From positions 23,037,887-23,101,886 of the forward strand of contig CM034392.1 in NCBI GenBank assembly GCA_019925095.2: DNA of 64,000 bases, given 5' to 3'. Of this stretch, positions 33,515-44,430 are shown in pieces. This DNA comes from Dendrolimus kikuchii. Its lineage: Eukaryota > Arthropoda > Insecta > Lepidoptera > Lasiocampidae. The notes under the pieces are model-generated. The model worked only from the letters and a program-made list of their open reading frames with translations. It was not told the origin of the DNA and did no database searches. The position numbers and the translations under genes were made by a program. Position 1 is the stretch's first letter, and each line of letters starts with the position of its first letter.

Positions 33515-33922
33515 GAAGTGAAACTTCAGAGGATATTCTGACAGATAATTCTTCTCTAACTTTTATTGATATAAATATAATTCCTTTAGCCTACTTCTGC
33601 CAACATATTCATAAAATTAAATCTAAATTACACTTTAAATCAGTAGTATAAAGTTCAAAATTCAATGCACTGTTACACAAAATTTTCTTTGATCTACGTA
33701 TAAAAGAATATCTGCCTTAAGTATATTCATATAGAGCTAAAATAAATTTGTAATCTTTTAAATTGTATTTAACTTCAAAATTAATACTAACGGATAAAGA
33801 GAAATAAATGTGTTTTATTTCGAATTAAATAAGGTTGGATTTTGTGTATTTGTCTCTTTTTAGTGTCACTTTTTCATTTCATCGATTTTCAAATCACAAC
33901 GATTCTAAAGAAGTTTCACTTC
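33515..33922. mobile_element. MITE with perfect 13-bp GAAGTGAAACTTC termini
   Basis: 408 bp, GAAGTGAAACTTC at 33515-33527 and its exact complement at 33910-33922. Related copies: 8056-8450 and the LTR-split 38222-38906. An isolated terminus is at 44839-44851. No transposase. Confidence 0.8.
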
Positions 33923-34648
33923 AAAAAGTCAACACTTGTTTTTAAAATTGTTTTCTCTTAAATTACGTATGCCTCTTGTTTTTGTCGGTTATTGTTTGTA
34001 TGTTGTGGATTAGCTACACTTCGCGAATCTTAACTTTCTCGTGTGATATCTTTCCTAAGTCAAATATGATACATACATATTATAACGCTAGTTTCCCATA
34101 GGGGTAGGCAGACGATGGATTTCCACTAGCTACGATCTTGACATACATCTTTTGCTTCGTCTACATTATCATCCGTTACGATATTTTGGGAATATGAACT
34201 GGCAACACAAATTACACCCTAATTACTCTTACAACTGTATCTATGTATTACAATAGTGCTTGTAATTGTTAGCTATATTGGCATAGTTACAATTGTACTC
34301 TTTTGGAATCGGGTCAAGCTTGTACAATATCCTCTTGTTTGCTAGTTTTATCTCATTGCTTGATTATAATTATTGCTTCGTCTTTATTATGTGGTAATAA
34401 TTCAATTATAGTTGATTACAGAAGCCGTAGTTACGAGTGATGTGAAATTTTAACCTGGTGAATTCGTCCAATAAAGTTGAGCCGTTCTAAGAAGTCCCGT
34501 TTGAAGTTTCATATAAATACTGACGAACTAACTTTGTATTAGTATCAAAATAATTTCTCTCAAGTGAAAATATCATAATTAAATTATTTGTTTAGAAACG
34601 TGACAGCGTTATGTTTGTCAACATGGTGATATATTTTTGTAAAATTAA
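33923..34648. other. unassigned AT-rich stretch
   Basis: Nothing recognised. Confidence 0.5.
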
Positions 34649-35204
34649 CTAGCGGCCCCGGCAGACGTTGTCCTGCCTTTAAAAAATAAAATTCTAGAAC
34701 CCGATCCCAGAGACACGTACCGGTTCTAATTGCGAATCTAAACCATCCGGGTACCCACTCAAACACACAAAAACAAAATCACCAAAATCGCTCCAGGTGA
34801 TTAGGAGGATTCCAGAACCCGATCTCAGCGCCAACTACCGGTTCTAATTGTGAATCTAAAAGAGTAATATTTTTTTTTTATTCTAAGTCATGACAAAATA
34901 AGATTAAAATACTTTCCAAAAAATTAAAATTTATAATTAACAAATAAAAAATAGGGGTTGATCGTAGAGGGGTGAAAATTTAGGGTTGTATGTATTTTTT
35001 AATGCTGTATCCTAAAAAAATAAAAATAAAAAAATATCAAAAAAAATATTAGGGTGGACACTCCTTATCACTTAAGGGTTTGAAAAATAGACAGTAGCCG
35101 CTTCTCAGACTTACTGAATATGCATAAAAAATTTCATAAGAATCGGTCAAGCCGTTTCGGAGTATGGGAAGGAGAATTGTGACACGAGAATTTTATATAT
35201 AAGA
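34649..35204 (-). mobile_element. Helitron-like non-autonomous element with internal duplication
   Basis: On the minus strand TC (35204) to CTAG (34649), with host A and T outside. Contains 'ggtcaagccgtttcgga' and 'acactccttatcactt', typical of an insect-wide repeat. Two ~50-bp segments (near 34691 and 34813), each with 'agaacccgat' and 'ccggttctaatt', repeat at about 120 bp. Confidence 0.6.
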
Positions 35205-35239
35205 TAATGTTTATTGTAAATTAGATTTTTTTATAATTG

Positions 35240-35460
35240 TAATTATTTCTCTTGCGTACCGTGGGGATTTGGAATGAGCTCCCAGCTGAGGTTTTCCTAC
35301 AGCCCTACTTGTGTGGAGTTTTTCAAAAAGGGTATCGTAAAATTTATTTGAGGCCGGCAACGTGTTGGTGACATCTCTGGTGTTGCAAACGTTCATAGGC
35401 GACAGTAACCACTTTCCATCAGGTGCGCCGTCAGTCTGTTTGCTGTACTCCAGCTATAGC
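35240..35460 (+). pseudogene. LINE ORF2 C-terminus plus 3' tail, candidate partner of family A
   Basis: The frame reads RTVGIWNELPAEVF, then GVFQKGYRKIYLRP to a TGA at 35369-35371. The following 3' UTR ('ctggtgttgcaaacgttcat', 'gtaaccactttccatcagg', 'gtctgtttgctgtactcc') matches the last ~100 bp of family A in order and orientation. This is the WNELPAEVF-type C-terminus of insect LINE proteins. The RT core is lost. Confidence 0.7.
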
Positions 35461-35891
35461 CGATTGCGATCAAGCACTTCAATGTAAAAGGGAATATCTC
35501 GAGGAAATCCTTGGCTAAGTCTGATCGATCACAAGAAATATGTTGGGGTCATCTATAAATAGTTTTGAATTATCGCACGCGTTGCGTGGGTCGGTTGAAT
35601 GGTCCGGACGTTGAATGGACGTCTTTAAGACTGGTATGCTAGTGAATGGGCCGGTCATTCACGACGCACGGACAGAGTTCGTTTGTGATGTTAATAAGCA
35701 TTCAAGATATTATGATGTATTTGAGTGAATAAGTACATTTTCGATAATCAATAGTTTCCTGGCTACTGTTGTACTACTTTCCATTGCCGCGTTCTGTTTT
35801 CTTATTCAAATGCGATATAGGTGTGAGATCTTTTGGTTCCTTTTACCCGAAACTTTAAACATGATGCATTAAATTATTCAAATTTCAAATG
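35461..35891. other. unassigned stretch
   Basis: Nothing recognised. Confidence 0.5.
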
Positions 35892-36059
35892 CAGTGGAAA
35901 CTCGATTATCCGCACCTCAATTATACGGATTCGCAATTACCCGGATTGACAGTTATTTAGATTAAAATAATTGTAATATTTAAAGTAATTTAAATAAGAT
36001 ATTTTGATACATTTGTACGTACAAAAATGTATATTATTTATTCTCTTATCTGCTGATAT

Positions 36060-36636
36060 ATAGGCTGATCCCTATATCTTACGGACCGCCTTAGTCGTCG
36101 TGAGCCATTCGCAGTCTGCGGCTGGACGTGGGCCTCCCTAGTCGGCGCCACTCATCCCTGTCCTCTGACTTCCTCATCCAGCGCCTACAGGCGGCCTTGC
36201 GGTCGTCGGTCCATCGGGCTGGAGGGCGTCCGACACTGCGTTTACCGAAACGCGGTCTCCACTCCAGGATTCGTCTGCTCCATCGGCCATCGGTCTTGCG
36301 GCAGACGTGATCTGCCCACTGCCACTTCAACTTGCTAATTTTGCGAGCTATATCCGTTAACTTATTTCTCTTACGGATATCCTCACTTCTAATTTTACCC
36401 ATAAGACAAACACCCAACATAGCTCGCTCCATAGCCGATTGAGTGACTTGAAACTTGTGGACCAATCCTGCCGTCAGTGTCCATGTCTCGGCTCCGTAGG
36501 TCAAGACGGGGAAGACGCACTGCTCGAAGGCTTTCGTCTTCAAGCAAGCATTTGACATAAGCTCCATACAGGTAATGTCAAAATTTAAGCGATGGTAAAA
36601 CAAGAGAAGGTATAGTAAGATATAGGAATCCACCAA
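36060..36636. mobile_element. palindromic MITE interrupted by an RTE fragment
   Basis: The left remnant (gatccctatatcttac, to 36080) and right arm (36553-36636, 'agctccatacaggtaatgtc' through 'gtaagatataggaatcc') match the intact foldback at 48811-48942. The RTE sequence replaces most of the left arm. Confidence 0.6.
36085..36552 (-). pseudogene. RTE-clade LINE ORF C-terminal fragment
   Basis: The minus-strand frame reads CVFPVLTYGAETWTLT, then KISKLKWQWADHVCR, GKRSVGRPPARWTDD and DRDEWRRLG, to a stop at 36091-36093. These are hallmark blocks after the RT palm in lepidopteran RTE elements. About 155 codons remain, stop-free; the endonuclease and catalytic RT motifs are missing. A scrap of the same terminus is at 18450-18540. 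No target duplication was found. Confidence 0.85.
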
Positions 36637-36720
36637 TAATAGATTTTGGTAGGTAAGTTTATTTGTTATTTTGAATACACAGGTGTACGCGGGTGAAGTA
36701 AGCCATCATTCTAGAGTTAA

Positions 36721-37103
36721 TCTATATATATAAAAATCAATTGCTGTTCGTTAGTCTCGCTAAAACTCGACAACGGCTGGACTGATTTGGCTAATTTTTG
36801 TTTTGAATTATTTGTGGAAGTCCAGGGAAGGTTTAAAAGGTGAGTAAATATGAAAAAATGCTTGGAATATAGTAAAAACAACAACTTCGCTTTCCCTTAG
36901 AAACTATTCCTACCTTTCAAACATTTGATGTTCGTCCCGTCGTTTAAAAGTCGTTCAGAAATTAAATAAAATTTAAAAGTGAAGTTTTTTTTTCATTTTT
37001 TTGCTTTTGAATGTCAAACGTTTGATGTTCGTCCCGTCGTTCAGAAATCAACGTTTTTTATTTATTGATTCCGAGGCGGTACGAAGTTTGCCGGGTCCTC
37101 TAG
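36721..37103 (+). mobile_element. Helitron-like non-autonomous element
   Basis: Host A then TCTATATATATAAAAATC at 36721, ending ccgggtcctCTAG then host T. 'actcgacaacggctggact' is typical of this insect repeat. 'acgtttgatgttcgtcccgt' near 37018 has a close partner at 36927, an internal ~91-bp duplication. Confidence 0.6.
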
Positions 37104-37266
37104 TAATATATACAAAAATCACTCTTCTATTATCCAAATGTCTTAGAACAATTAGTCCGGTTAATGGGGTCTCCACTGACCTTGCATTTATTGTTGGAGT
37201 ACAAGTAGCTTTCTTTATTATTTATTTAATCACTGACTTCTTAGATCCACATAAGTTCTTAATTTG

Positions 37267-37350
37267 AAGGCCTCTGTGGTTGAGCTAGCTGAGTCCTTGT
37301 CGGCGTAGCTTACTGAAACGCGTGGTTTCGGTTTCGATTCCTGACATGGT
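37267..37350 (+). repeat. tRNA-related SINE head
   Basis: 'gaaggcctctgtggttgag' and 'ggtttcgattcctgacatgg' give a tRNA-like A/B-box layout (B box GTTTCGATTCC at 37331-37341). It cannot fold as a standard tRNA by eye. Confidence 0.55.
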
Positions 37351-38221
37351 AAAATTGTTGTTGTTTGTTTTTTTTTAATCAAAATGGTTACGGAACCGTT
37401 AAAAAACAAATGCGACCTAAGTCGTCATAGGTAATTTGAATAAAATGAACACCATCAAACACATAGAAAATCTTTCATAATTGGTGGCACGTGTTGGCCC
37501 CTGCCCCAGCCGCCTTATATGGAGTTATTACTATCGACAATACACTTAATTGGTGCTAGATCGGTCTCTGGAGGAGCTATTAAATTTCCATATCTGCAAA
37601 ACTACTTTGGTCAATACGCATATTGTTTTTCATCTTATATCCATTCTTGATAAGGAAGTTTTAACAATATTGCTTCTTGATGGTTTACCATCGTTATTAG
37701 AGATGGATGAAGTGAATGAAGAACAATATTCATTGACACTTGACATTTTTGTCTTCCGTGATCACGGCTACTGAAAAGTGGCCGAAACGTCGGGATAATA
37801 AAAACCGTAGTTTTATTATAGATGACTATGGCAAAAAAGATAGCTCTGAGACTGTGTTTTATTACTACTACTATTTTACTTTGATATAGGTACGTATCCT
37901 CTTTCTTCTAAAAGTGAAGTAAGAAATAAGGCAATTATGTTATTAGTTTAGAAATAGTAGTTATAAGTCGTCATTGAATATTTTTCTGCTCTTTCAAACA
38001 TATTATTAAATATAAATCAATTGAAATCACGTCAACACTGTTTTGCCATGCATGCGCTTGCGCAAGCATTGTAACACCAATTAGACGCCATTGCGCGCAC
38101 TGATTGAAAGCTATACATCATTGTTAGCTTCCATTAGTTTGTGTACGATGCAATTTAACTATGGACTTATGAACAAGTGGTATTACGACTCTATACGTAC
38201 AGGAATTGATAATTCACACAC
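37351..38221. other. mostly unassigned
   Basis: 37755-37830 ('gctactgaaaagtggccgaa', 'cgtcgggataataaaa') resembles a recurrent insect repeat; a shorter match is at 57198. A 74-codon frame (37550-37774) is not called. Confidence 0.4.
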
Positions 38222-38906
38222 AGATAATTCTTCTCTAACTTTTATTAATGTAAATATATTTCGTTTAGCCTACATCCGTCAACATATTGTTACGAGTTGC
38301 AGGACTCGAATTAAATGGAATTATTATAGAGTTTATTAGAACTATACAAACACGTATAACACAGGTACAAATATAACTGAACACAACCAGTCCAAACGTA
38401 ATGCACAATTCAATAACACGCGCAAAGTGCGTCACTAAATAGATTACCGAATGTACACACGTCTTGCTTCGATTGTGGTTATCGCTTGACTGCCCCATCT
38501 CTCAATTGGGGCATTGCTTTATACTGTACAAATGCAATATGTCTGCTCGGCCGTATGGACCGAAAAGGTAATAAAATGTGTTTACAGGGCTGCAGGTTAG
38601 AATTTGTCTTTGTCTGCACCTAGGTCGTAACAATATTATAATTCAAAATAAACTTCTTAAGTATTACTTTCAATTTTTCACTGTTTTAGTCTATGTAATA
38701 TTATTATCAATTTTATGTCGGTCCAAATTGGACTTATGTTTGATCCTCGATCTTATTAACTCTTATCTGTACTGCACAATGTAAAACTCGTATCTCGTTC
38801 TCTCGCAGGCTTAGTCCTATAGATTTATGTGTTTATCTCTTTCTAATGTCGCTTTTTCGTTTCATGAGTTTCAAATCTCAACGAATCTAAAGAAATTTCT
38901 TTAAAA
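38222..38906. mobile_element. GAAGT-family MITE relic split by an LTR
   Basis: 38222-38287 (agataattcttctctaac...caacatat) and 38820-38906 ('gtttatctctttctaatgtc', 'ctaaagaaatttc') match the two halves of 33515-33922. The solo LTR at 38288-38632 lies between them. Confidence 0.65.
38288..38632 (-). mobile_element. solo LTR, internally deleted copy
   Basis: 345 bp, TGTTAC to GTAACA, with atat duplications at 38284-38287 and 38633-38636. Shorter than the ~465-bp form through loss in the distal half. Confidence 0.8.
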
Positions 38907-39249
38907 TAAAATCCGATTGGCAGTTTTCGTTTGCGCAAAAAAATTGCAAATCTTTAAATAATATATATATTGAACATCATCCGCAAGCGGAAATGGCAGT
39001 GTTGCTCGCTACGCAGTCTTTGTCCTTTTCCACTTATACGTGTCGCGCGGTAATAAAATTGGTCTACTGTGCAGGTAAATCGGTAGGAATTATTAGTTGT
39101 GTATAAGAGAGATCATGACGTGCAAACGTCTTCTAATTCAAAATTAACTCTATATACTAATTCACTTTCGTAGTCATACACAGATTTGATTGTATCACAC
39201 ATACAAACATAATTATACATTTATACCATTGAACAAATTTTCAAATTGT
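38907..39249. other. unassigned AT-rich stretch
   Basis: Nothing recognised. Confidence 0.5.
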
Positions 39250-39615
39250 TATTATACTTTGATTAATACTCTCTCTTTTCTTTCACCATGTCCTAATTAT
39301 TGGGGGGGGGGGACAATATGTCTTTTCCTTCCATACTCCTCTCTATTCTGACAGATGTCCTCTATCACAACACAAATAATCATGTCATCCTTCACGCAAT
39401 CCATCTATCTCTTTCTTTGTCTACCCATCCATCTTGTAGTTTAACATTCTTTTTGTCACGTGACTTTCATCCCTCCTCATCATATGCCCATACCAACTTA
39501 GTCTTCTTCCCCTCAATTTTTCAGTCACGGGTGCAACTTTCAAAGATCCCCTTATGTACTCATTTCTCACCTTATCCATTCTTCATCCATCTCAACATTT
39601 TCATCTCAGCTTAGT
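39250..39615 (-). pseudogene. RTE-like LINE C-terminus, second family, decayed
   Basis: The minus strand contains 'ctttgaaagttgcacccgtg', 'tggtatgggcat', 'gacaaaaagaatgttaaact' and 'acaagatggatgggta', encoding in broken frames the 'V(T/S)EKL...WYGHVMRR...VTKRMLNYK.DG' block of RTE-type proteins. Frames are disrupted and an 11-G run sits at 39302-39312. The closest relative in the window is 44150-44430. Confidence 0.65.
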
Positions 39616-40648
39616 GGAATTTGTGCAACTCTGATTCACGGATCCCACACAGCTTCGCTGGTTCGAGTAATTGTTTAGTAGACTGTGAGTTATGTTTAAG
39701 GGAATATATGAGAGTGAGAGGTATACCAAATCCTGCACCAAAACCAATGGCTTAATAAGCACCACTAATCTCGGAATCCACCTCCAATAAGGCAGCTAGA
39801 CAGCTCCTGAGAGTGCACGGCACTAACAAGTCCTCGGATGGCACTTAGGTCTTCAAATTATGGCACACTCACACCAAAGAGCAAGCACGGCTTATATATA
39901 AAGCTCAGTGAGATATTGAAGAATGGGATGTGAAACGTTCACTTGGTTTTACGGAGAAAACGGAACGTCCGAACTGACTTCGCGAGCATTGGAGACTAGC
40001 TTCTCCACCACGCAATGGCGGCGAAACCGAAAGCCAACGGCACTTACAAAACTACCCACATTAGTATAAATTGTGAGGATGCATTCGAAACTTCAGGGTC
40101 TCCGGTTTCGTAAGCAGAGTCTGCAGCACAGAGCTAAGAAAACGTCGCCCGACGGGGGTGGGGGGATTCTCTACTCATGGACTGTTGTTGTTCAAGCAAA
40201 CACCGCCCAAAGCCCCTCATTTTAAGCTGTCAACATTTGTAATGTCGGTGGCCAAGTCTAGACTAATACATTGATATTTTATTCGATAATATCGCAGCGT
40301 AAATTCATATTAAGCTCAATGAACCCCACGTCGAATACCATACGCTGTTACATTCGCTATTTTATTGCGCTGTCGTCGCATGAACAAGCTGGCTGACCCG
40401 ACTCGTAAGGTAATAAACCTAATTGTTGAATATTGATGTTCAAATTTTACATACGTACTTTTCTTACTGCTGCTAGATGTCTAAGCCTTTATTGCGTGTG
40501 AGGGTTCAGGTGGAAGAGTGAATACCATATCCAGCCCAGTTCCTCCAGGAAGACCTTAGTTTTTTTTATGTTGGGGTGCTTGACATTTTATACAAATAAT
40601 ACGCTAAAATTAATTTTAATTTGACATATTTTTATATTTATAATAATA
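39616..40648. other. unassigned, partly GC-richer block
   Basis: 39700-40200 has a higher GC content than its surroundings and lacks long frames. It may be old element or gene debris; no family recognised. Confidence 0.35.
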
Positions 40649-40700
40649 CTAGCTGACGCGTCAAGCGTTGTTTTGCCATTAAAAACACCATAGGAGGGTG
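40649..40700 (-). repeat. Helitron-like 3'-end fragment
   Basis: 'actagctgacgcgtcaagcg' followed by 'ttgttttgcc' is the 3' end type of the same repeat class, read in reverse. The rest is absent. Confidence 0.45.
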
Positions 40701-40711
40701 AAAAATACTTT

Positions 40712-41117
40712 ACGACCTATAACACAGGTACAAATGTAACCGAACACAACAAATCCAAACGTAATTCCCTAAAACTCGCAAAGTCCGTCACTAATACATA
40801 TTCCTGATATGTACACGGTCTCGCCTTGATCGTGGTTCTCGCTCGAATGACATCAGGTCATTGTTTTATAATGCACAATTGCAATATGTCCGCCCGGCAG
40901 CGTGGACAGAATTTCCTAGAATCAGGTTTTACTTTACGATCCATAATACCTGGCTAATGATATCATTCAACAATAGGCCGTATGCCAATAAGTAAACAAA
41001 AAAAGGCGATCATAAAAGAATTTCAATGTTGTTAGTTCAAATGTCGACGGGTAATAAATGTGCTTTGTTTCAGAGCTGCAGGTGAATTTTGTTTTTGTCG
41101 GGACCTGAGTTGTAACA
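40712..41117 (-). mobile_element. LTR relic of the TGTTAC family
   Basis: 'tataacacaggtacaaatg' through 'ggtaataaatgtgctttg' and 'gacctgagttgtaaca' are colinear with the other LTRs. The outer end is eroded and no 4-bp duplication can be read. Confidence 0.65.
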
Positions 41118-42506
41118 TTATATTATTTTATAATTATGATATTACTTGATTATTATAAATGCAAAAATTTTATTTGGATTGTAAATTTTATTATCACTTG
41201 GTATCCAATATATACACGCTTTGGAAATCCTATACGAATATTAATGAGTTTCAAAACAGTTATAAACCAGCTGTTGTCCAAAAAAGTCTAATGACCTTCC
41301 TTGAAAAGAAATATTCATATACATTGTTGGGATAACAGCTGGTCTAAGATGGTCTTACTCTTAAGCTAATCTTTAAATTATCGTCATATTTATAAGTTAG
41401 TATGTCTGAATACCGTGTATAATAATTACATTGAAATAAAACTAAGAAATTTATTATGAAAATTGACTAAGTTGTTTATTTAGCCTTAACTAATATATCG
41501 TAAACAAGAAAATAAAAATAACATACAAATTCTAAACATAATTATTTTTCTTATTCTTAGAAACTTAATCTTATTTAGAAACTGCTTTAATTCAATAACA
41601 TTGTTAATTGCACGTGAGGATTGCTTCTTTAGGCTAAACACATAAGCGCTAACGAGAGTTTCTTAGGTAAATGTCAGCAATTATGATAAACATTGAATCC
41701 TTTGGCCAAGGTACAAATAACCAAACAAAGCGACCTTTGTAAGAGCGTTGGCGTCAAAACAAGGCATCGTATTAATTTTAAGGCTCCTCTTGTCGCAAAA
41801 GATCGAACGTAGGGTGCAAACGAAACAACTTTTCGTTGGTATTTACTGTTTAATAATTTACCTAAAAAATTATAATGAATCTTCACCATATGAGACATAA
41901 CGTGGTTGTTTCGTAATTTCTCTATAGTTATTTTAAGTTAAGAAAAAAAATCACCAAATCACTTCCAAATTCTTGAAATGAAACCATTTGATTTCTTTAA
42001 TTTTTATCAAAATAGGATATATAAAATATCTGTAACTTTATAAAAGAGAAATAAATAATTTGGTCATGTTATTTTTTTTAAATACCACTTTATTTTATTC
42101 CTACAATAAAATAATAATGCATCTGCAAAACGAACGCGTCTATGGAATCTCTGCTATCGAACGAAAAATCTTCAAGGACGTTGGCGTTGCTACAAGCCTT
42201 AATGTAATAAACCACGACTACAGTACAGTATGGTTAGGTTATGATTACCCGTCTCATGTCAATGATTCGAATACAAATCTCGACCGGGAAGCGTGCATTA
42301 CTTAGGGAATTCTTAAGTTATCAGCTTATATGAGTATTGCTCGTTTGTAACATATGACATACATAGATAGACGGACTCCTGAACAAATTTGCTTAGTTGA
42401 CTCATTCACAAAATAAAATCTAAAATATTTTTCATAGACAAGAGCAGGCGTTAAAATACTATATTATAAAAATTGTCATACATTTACAATATAATATTAT
42501 AAATAA
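41118..42506. other. unassigned AT-rich stretch
   Basis: A short inverted pair 'accagctgttgtcc' and 'gggataacagctggt' lies near 41268 and 41330. Two frames of 74 and 81 codons are not called. Confidence 0.45.
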
Positions 42507-42835
42507 TCTACATATTATAAGTGAAGCAAAAACTTTGTACCCCTTTTTACGAAAATTGCGCGAACGGAGGAATATGAAAAAATCGCACACTTATAGTTTA
42601 TATAGAGAAGAAGCGACGAATGCTAATATTTTTTTCAATTATGTATAAATAGTACATTAAATCAATAAAAAAAATACACACACTACCATGTATTTGACAC
42701 GCACACGCATATATACTCTTTTGTTTATTGTTAAAGCAAATTGACAGTGTAGCCTTGGCAAAATCTGTGATTATAGAACTTATAGTCTTTGACATTAATT
42801 ATTATGGTCGAATTTCCACCACGGACGACCACTAG
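42507..42835 (+). mobile_element. Helitron-like non-autonomous element
   Basis: Host A, TC at 42507, and CTAG|T at 42832-42835. Inverted relative of 2000-2311 across most of its length. Confidence 0.65.
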
Positions 42836-43167
42836 TATTAATTAATAATTAAACAATAATACGCTATTTGTCGCGTTAAAGAAATGAAGTTATAACTTAC
42901 TACGCTCGTCAAAATTCTATGAGTCTGCGACGTTTTATAACATGACAAAAGTATATGAATAGGTAAGCACAATATAATGGCTTCTACAGCAATTATTATC
43001 GATCAAGACGTGGCTGATTTTGATATCAATTTCAAAATTGAATCTCTCAGTGAGTCTTTACACCAACTTGCTAGTTTTCGACGTGTGTTTAGGCCACGCG
43101 TGGGCGACGGTGTACTGACCGCATCCCACGCTTTTTGTTGTTCATTTCAACACACGGTGGTCACATT
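42836..43167. other. unassigned, upstream of the ATCGAT cluster
   Basis: A 90-codon frame starts at 42977 and runs into the cluster, with no known domain. One more TATCGAT at 42998. Confidence 0.35.
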
Positions 43168-43346
43168 TATCGATTTTTATAACAATTTATGGACACTCCA
43201 TTGCTTGAGGACGTGTTGCGGTTGTTTTTGTATTGGTACAGACGTGTGATATTGCTCATGATTAACATCGATACAACAATATCGATTTTATCACATGTGA
43301 AACATCGATTACGAATATATCGATATTCTTTAACGATGTATCGATG
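43168..43346. promoter_or_regulatory. cluster of six ATCGAT motifs
   Basis: ATCGAT hexamers within the octamers at 43168-43175, 43266-43273, 43280-43287, 43303-43310, 43318-43325 (a perfect TATCGATA) and 43339-43346. TATCGATA is the DREF element known from insects, and CGATA is bound by the insulator protein BEAF-32 in flies. Function here is inference. Confidence 0.35.
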
Positions 43347-44149
43347 TATATGCGATATTTTAGAAAATATGTTCAATTGTTATATTTTTATTATTTACTC
43401 TTAAGCTGATATTAGACTGATCATTACCGTCTTTCAATTTGGATAAAACAATGAAAGTGATTCATATAAACAAATTTGAATCATTCAATGTCATTGAAAT
43501 ATCGTATGCTTTCAGTTCGATGCCCTTCAACCACATTGATTTATTTGTTTGTTATATCTTATATTAAGATTAGGTATTGAATTTAAAAACAAAAATTTTG
43601 TTAACCACAAATCTCAATAAAGGATTGCTTTCTTGCATTATAGTATAAAGCAACTCATAACTGGGCACCAAATTACCTCAATATATAAGTAAGTTTATAA
43701 AAAAATAATACACATGCACTGTATTATAACAATAAAACAATTAAGAACAATTGTTCGATGTTTTGTCTAATTTTAACATCGATGTCAAAATGTCGATACT
43801 TTGAAATATCGATCTATCGTTTCCATCCTTATTTTGTAAAGAGGTGCTATTTTATGTCGGAAATAGAGATATAGTTGTATAATCTGATTGTTATAGTCAG
43901 TTTTCCGTGAGAAAATGGCTCTGTTTTATCTGTTGTTTTTTGTTTTAAACCTGACAGACGTGTACATTTTTTTCCTAATTTAAATGTAGCTTCGTCTGGT
44001 TCATTTGGCTAAGGTTTAACTTGTGTATTATATTTTAACCCCTAAAAATCCAACTTGTAAATCAATCTAATTTTACTAATATTATTTGACTCGTAGTATT
44101 TGTTATACGTTTAGTTAGTTAGTTGTCTTTATTTTTGTAGATGGATGGC
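43347..44149. other. unassigned AT-rich stretch with further ATCGAT sites
   Basis: Additional ATCGAT near 43779 and 43809. No gene recognised. Confidence 0.45.
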
Positions 44150-44430
44150 TAAAGTGAGACATACTCGTAAGTATATGTCATCTTTGAAAGTTGCACCTGT
44201 GACTGAGAAACTGAGAGTAAGAAGATAAAGGTAGTATGGGCATGTTATGAGGCAGAATGAAAATCAAGTGACAAAAAGAATGTTGAACTACAAGATTGAT
44301 GGGTACAAATGTAGAGGCAGATGGCGTGATGATTTGTGGTGTGATAGAGGACATATGTCAGAATAGAGGAGTGTGGAAGGAAAAGACATATTGTGCCGAC
44401 CCCAAATAATTGGAAAAATTAAAGAAAAGA
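44150..44430 (+). pseudogene. RTE-like LINE C-terminus, second family
   Basis: Encodes SSLKVAPVTEKLRVRR, then YYGHVMRQNENQVTKRMLNY and KIDGYKCRGRW, with stops after RR and after MSE. It ends in A-rich aaagaaaagagagag. Relative of 39250-39615 in opposite orientation. Confidence 0.7.

Larger units (their letters stand above)
35892..37178. mobile_element. pogo/Tigger-like shell filled by other elements
   Basis: The left end cagtggaaactcgattatcc and the right end, read in complement, cagtggagaccccattaacc, form diverged terminal repeats of pogo/Tigger type (CAG...CTG). Inside lie an RTE fragment, arms of a palindromic MITE and a Helitron-like element. No transposase frame remains and the flanking dinucleotides are not TA, so the pairing of these ends is tentative. 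Confidence 0.5.

Noticed and set aside
36085..36552. Functional reverse transcriptase gene
   Set aside because: Only the region after the RT palm remains; there are no catalytic aspartates, endonuclease or start.
37267..37350. tRNA gene
   Set aside because: A B box is visible, but acceptor and anticodon stems do not pair and no intact anticodon loop can be placed; better explained as a SINE head.
41268..41345. Hairpin from accagctgtt words
   Set aside because: Only about 15 bp with mismatches and a long loop; expected by chance in 64 kb.
43168..43346. Origin of replication or telomere-type repeat
   Set aside because: The motifs are spaced irregularly and are not TTAGG-like. A regulatory explanation is simpler, and even that is unproven.
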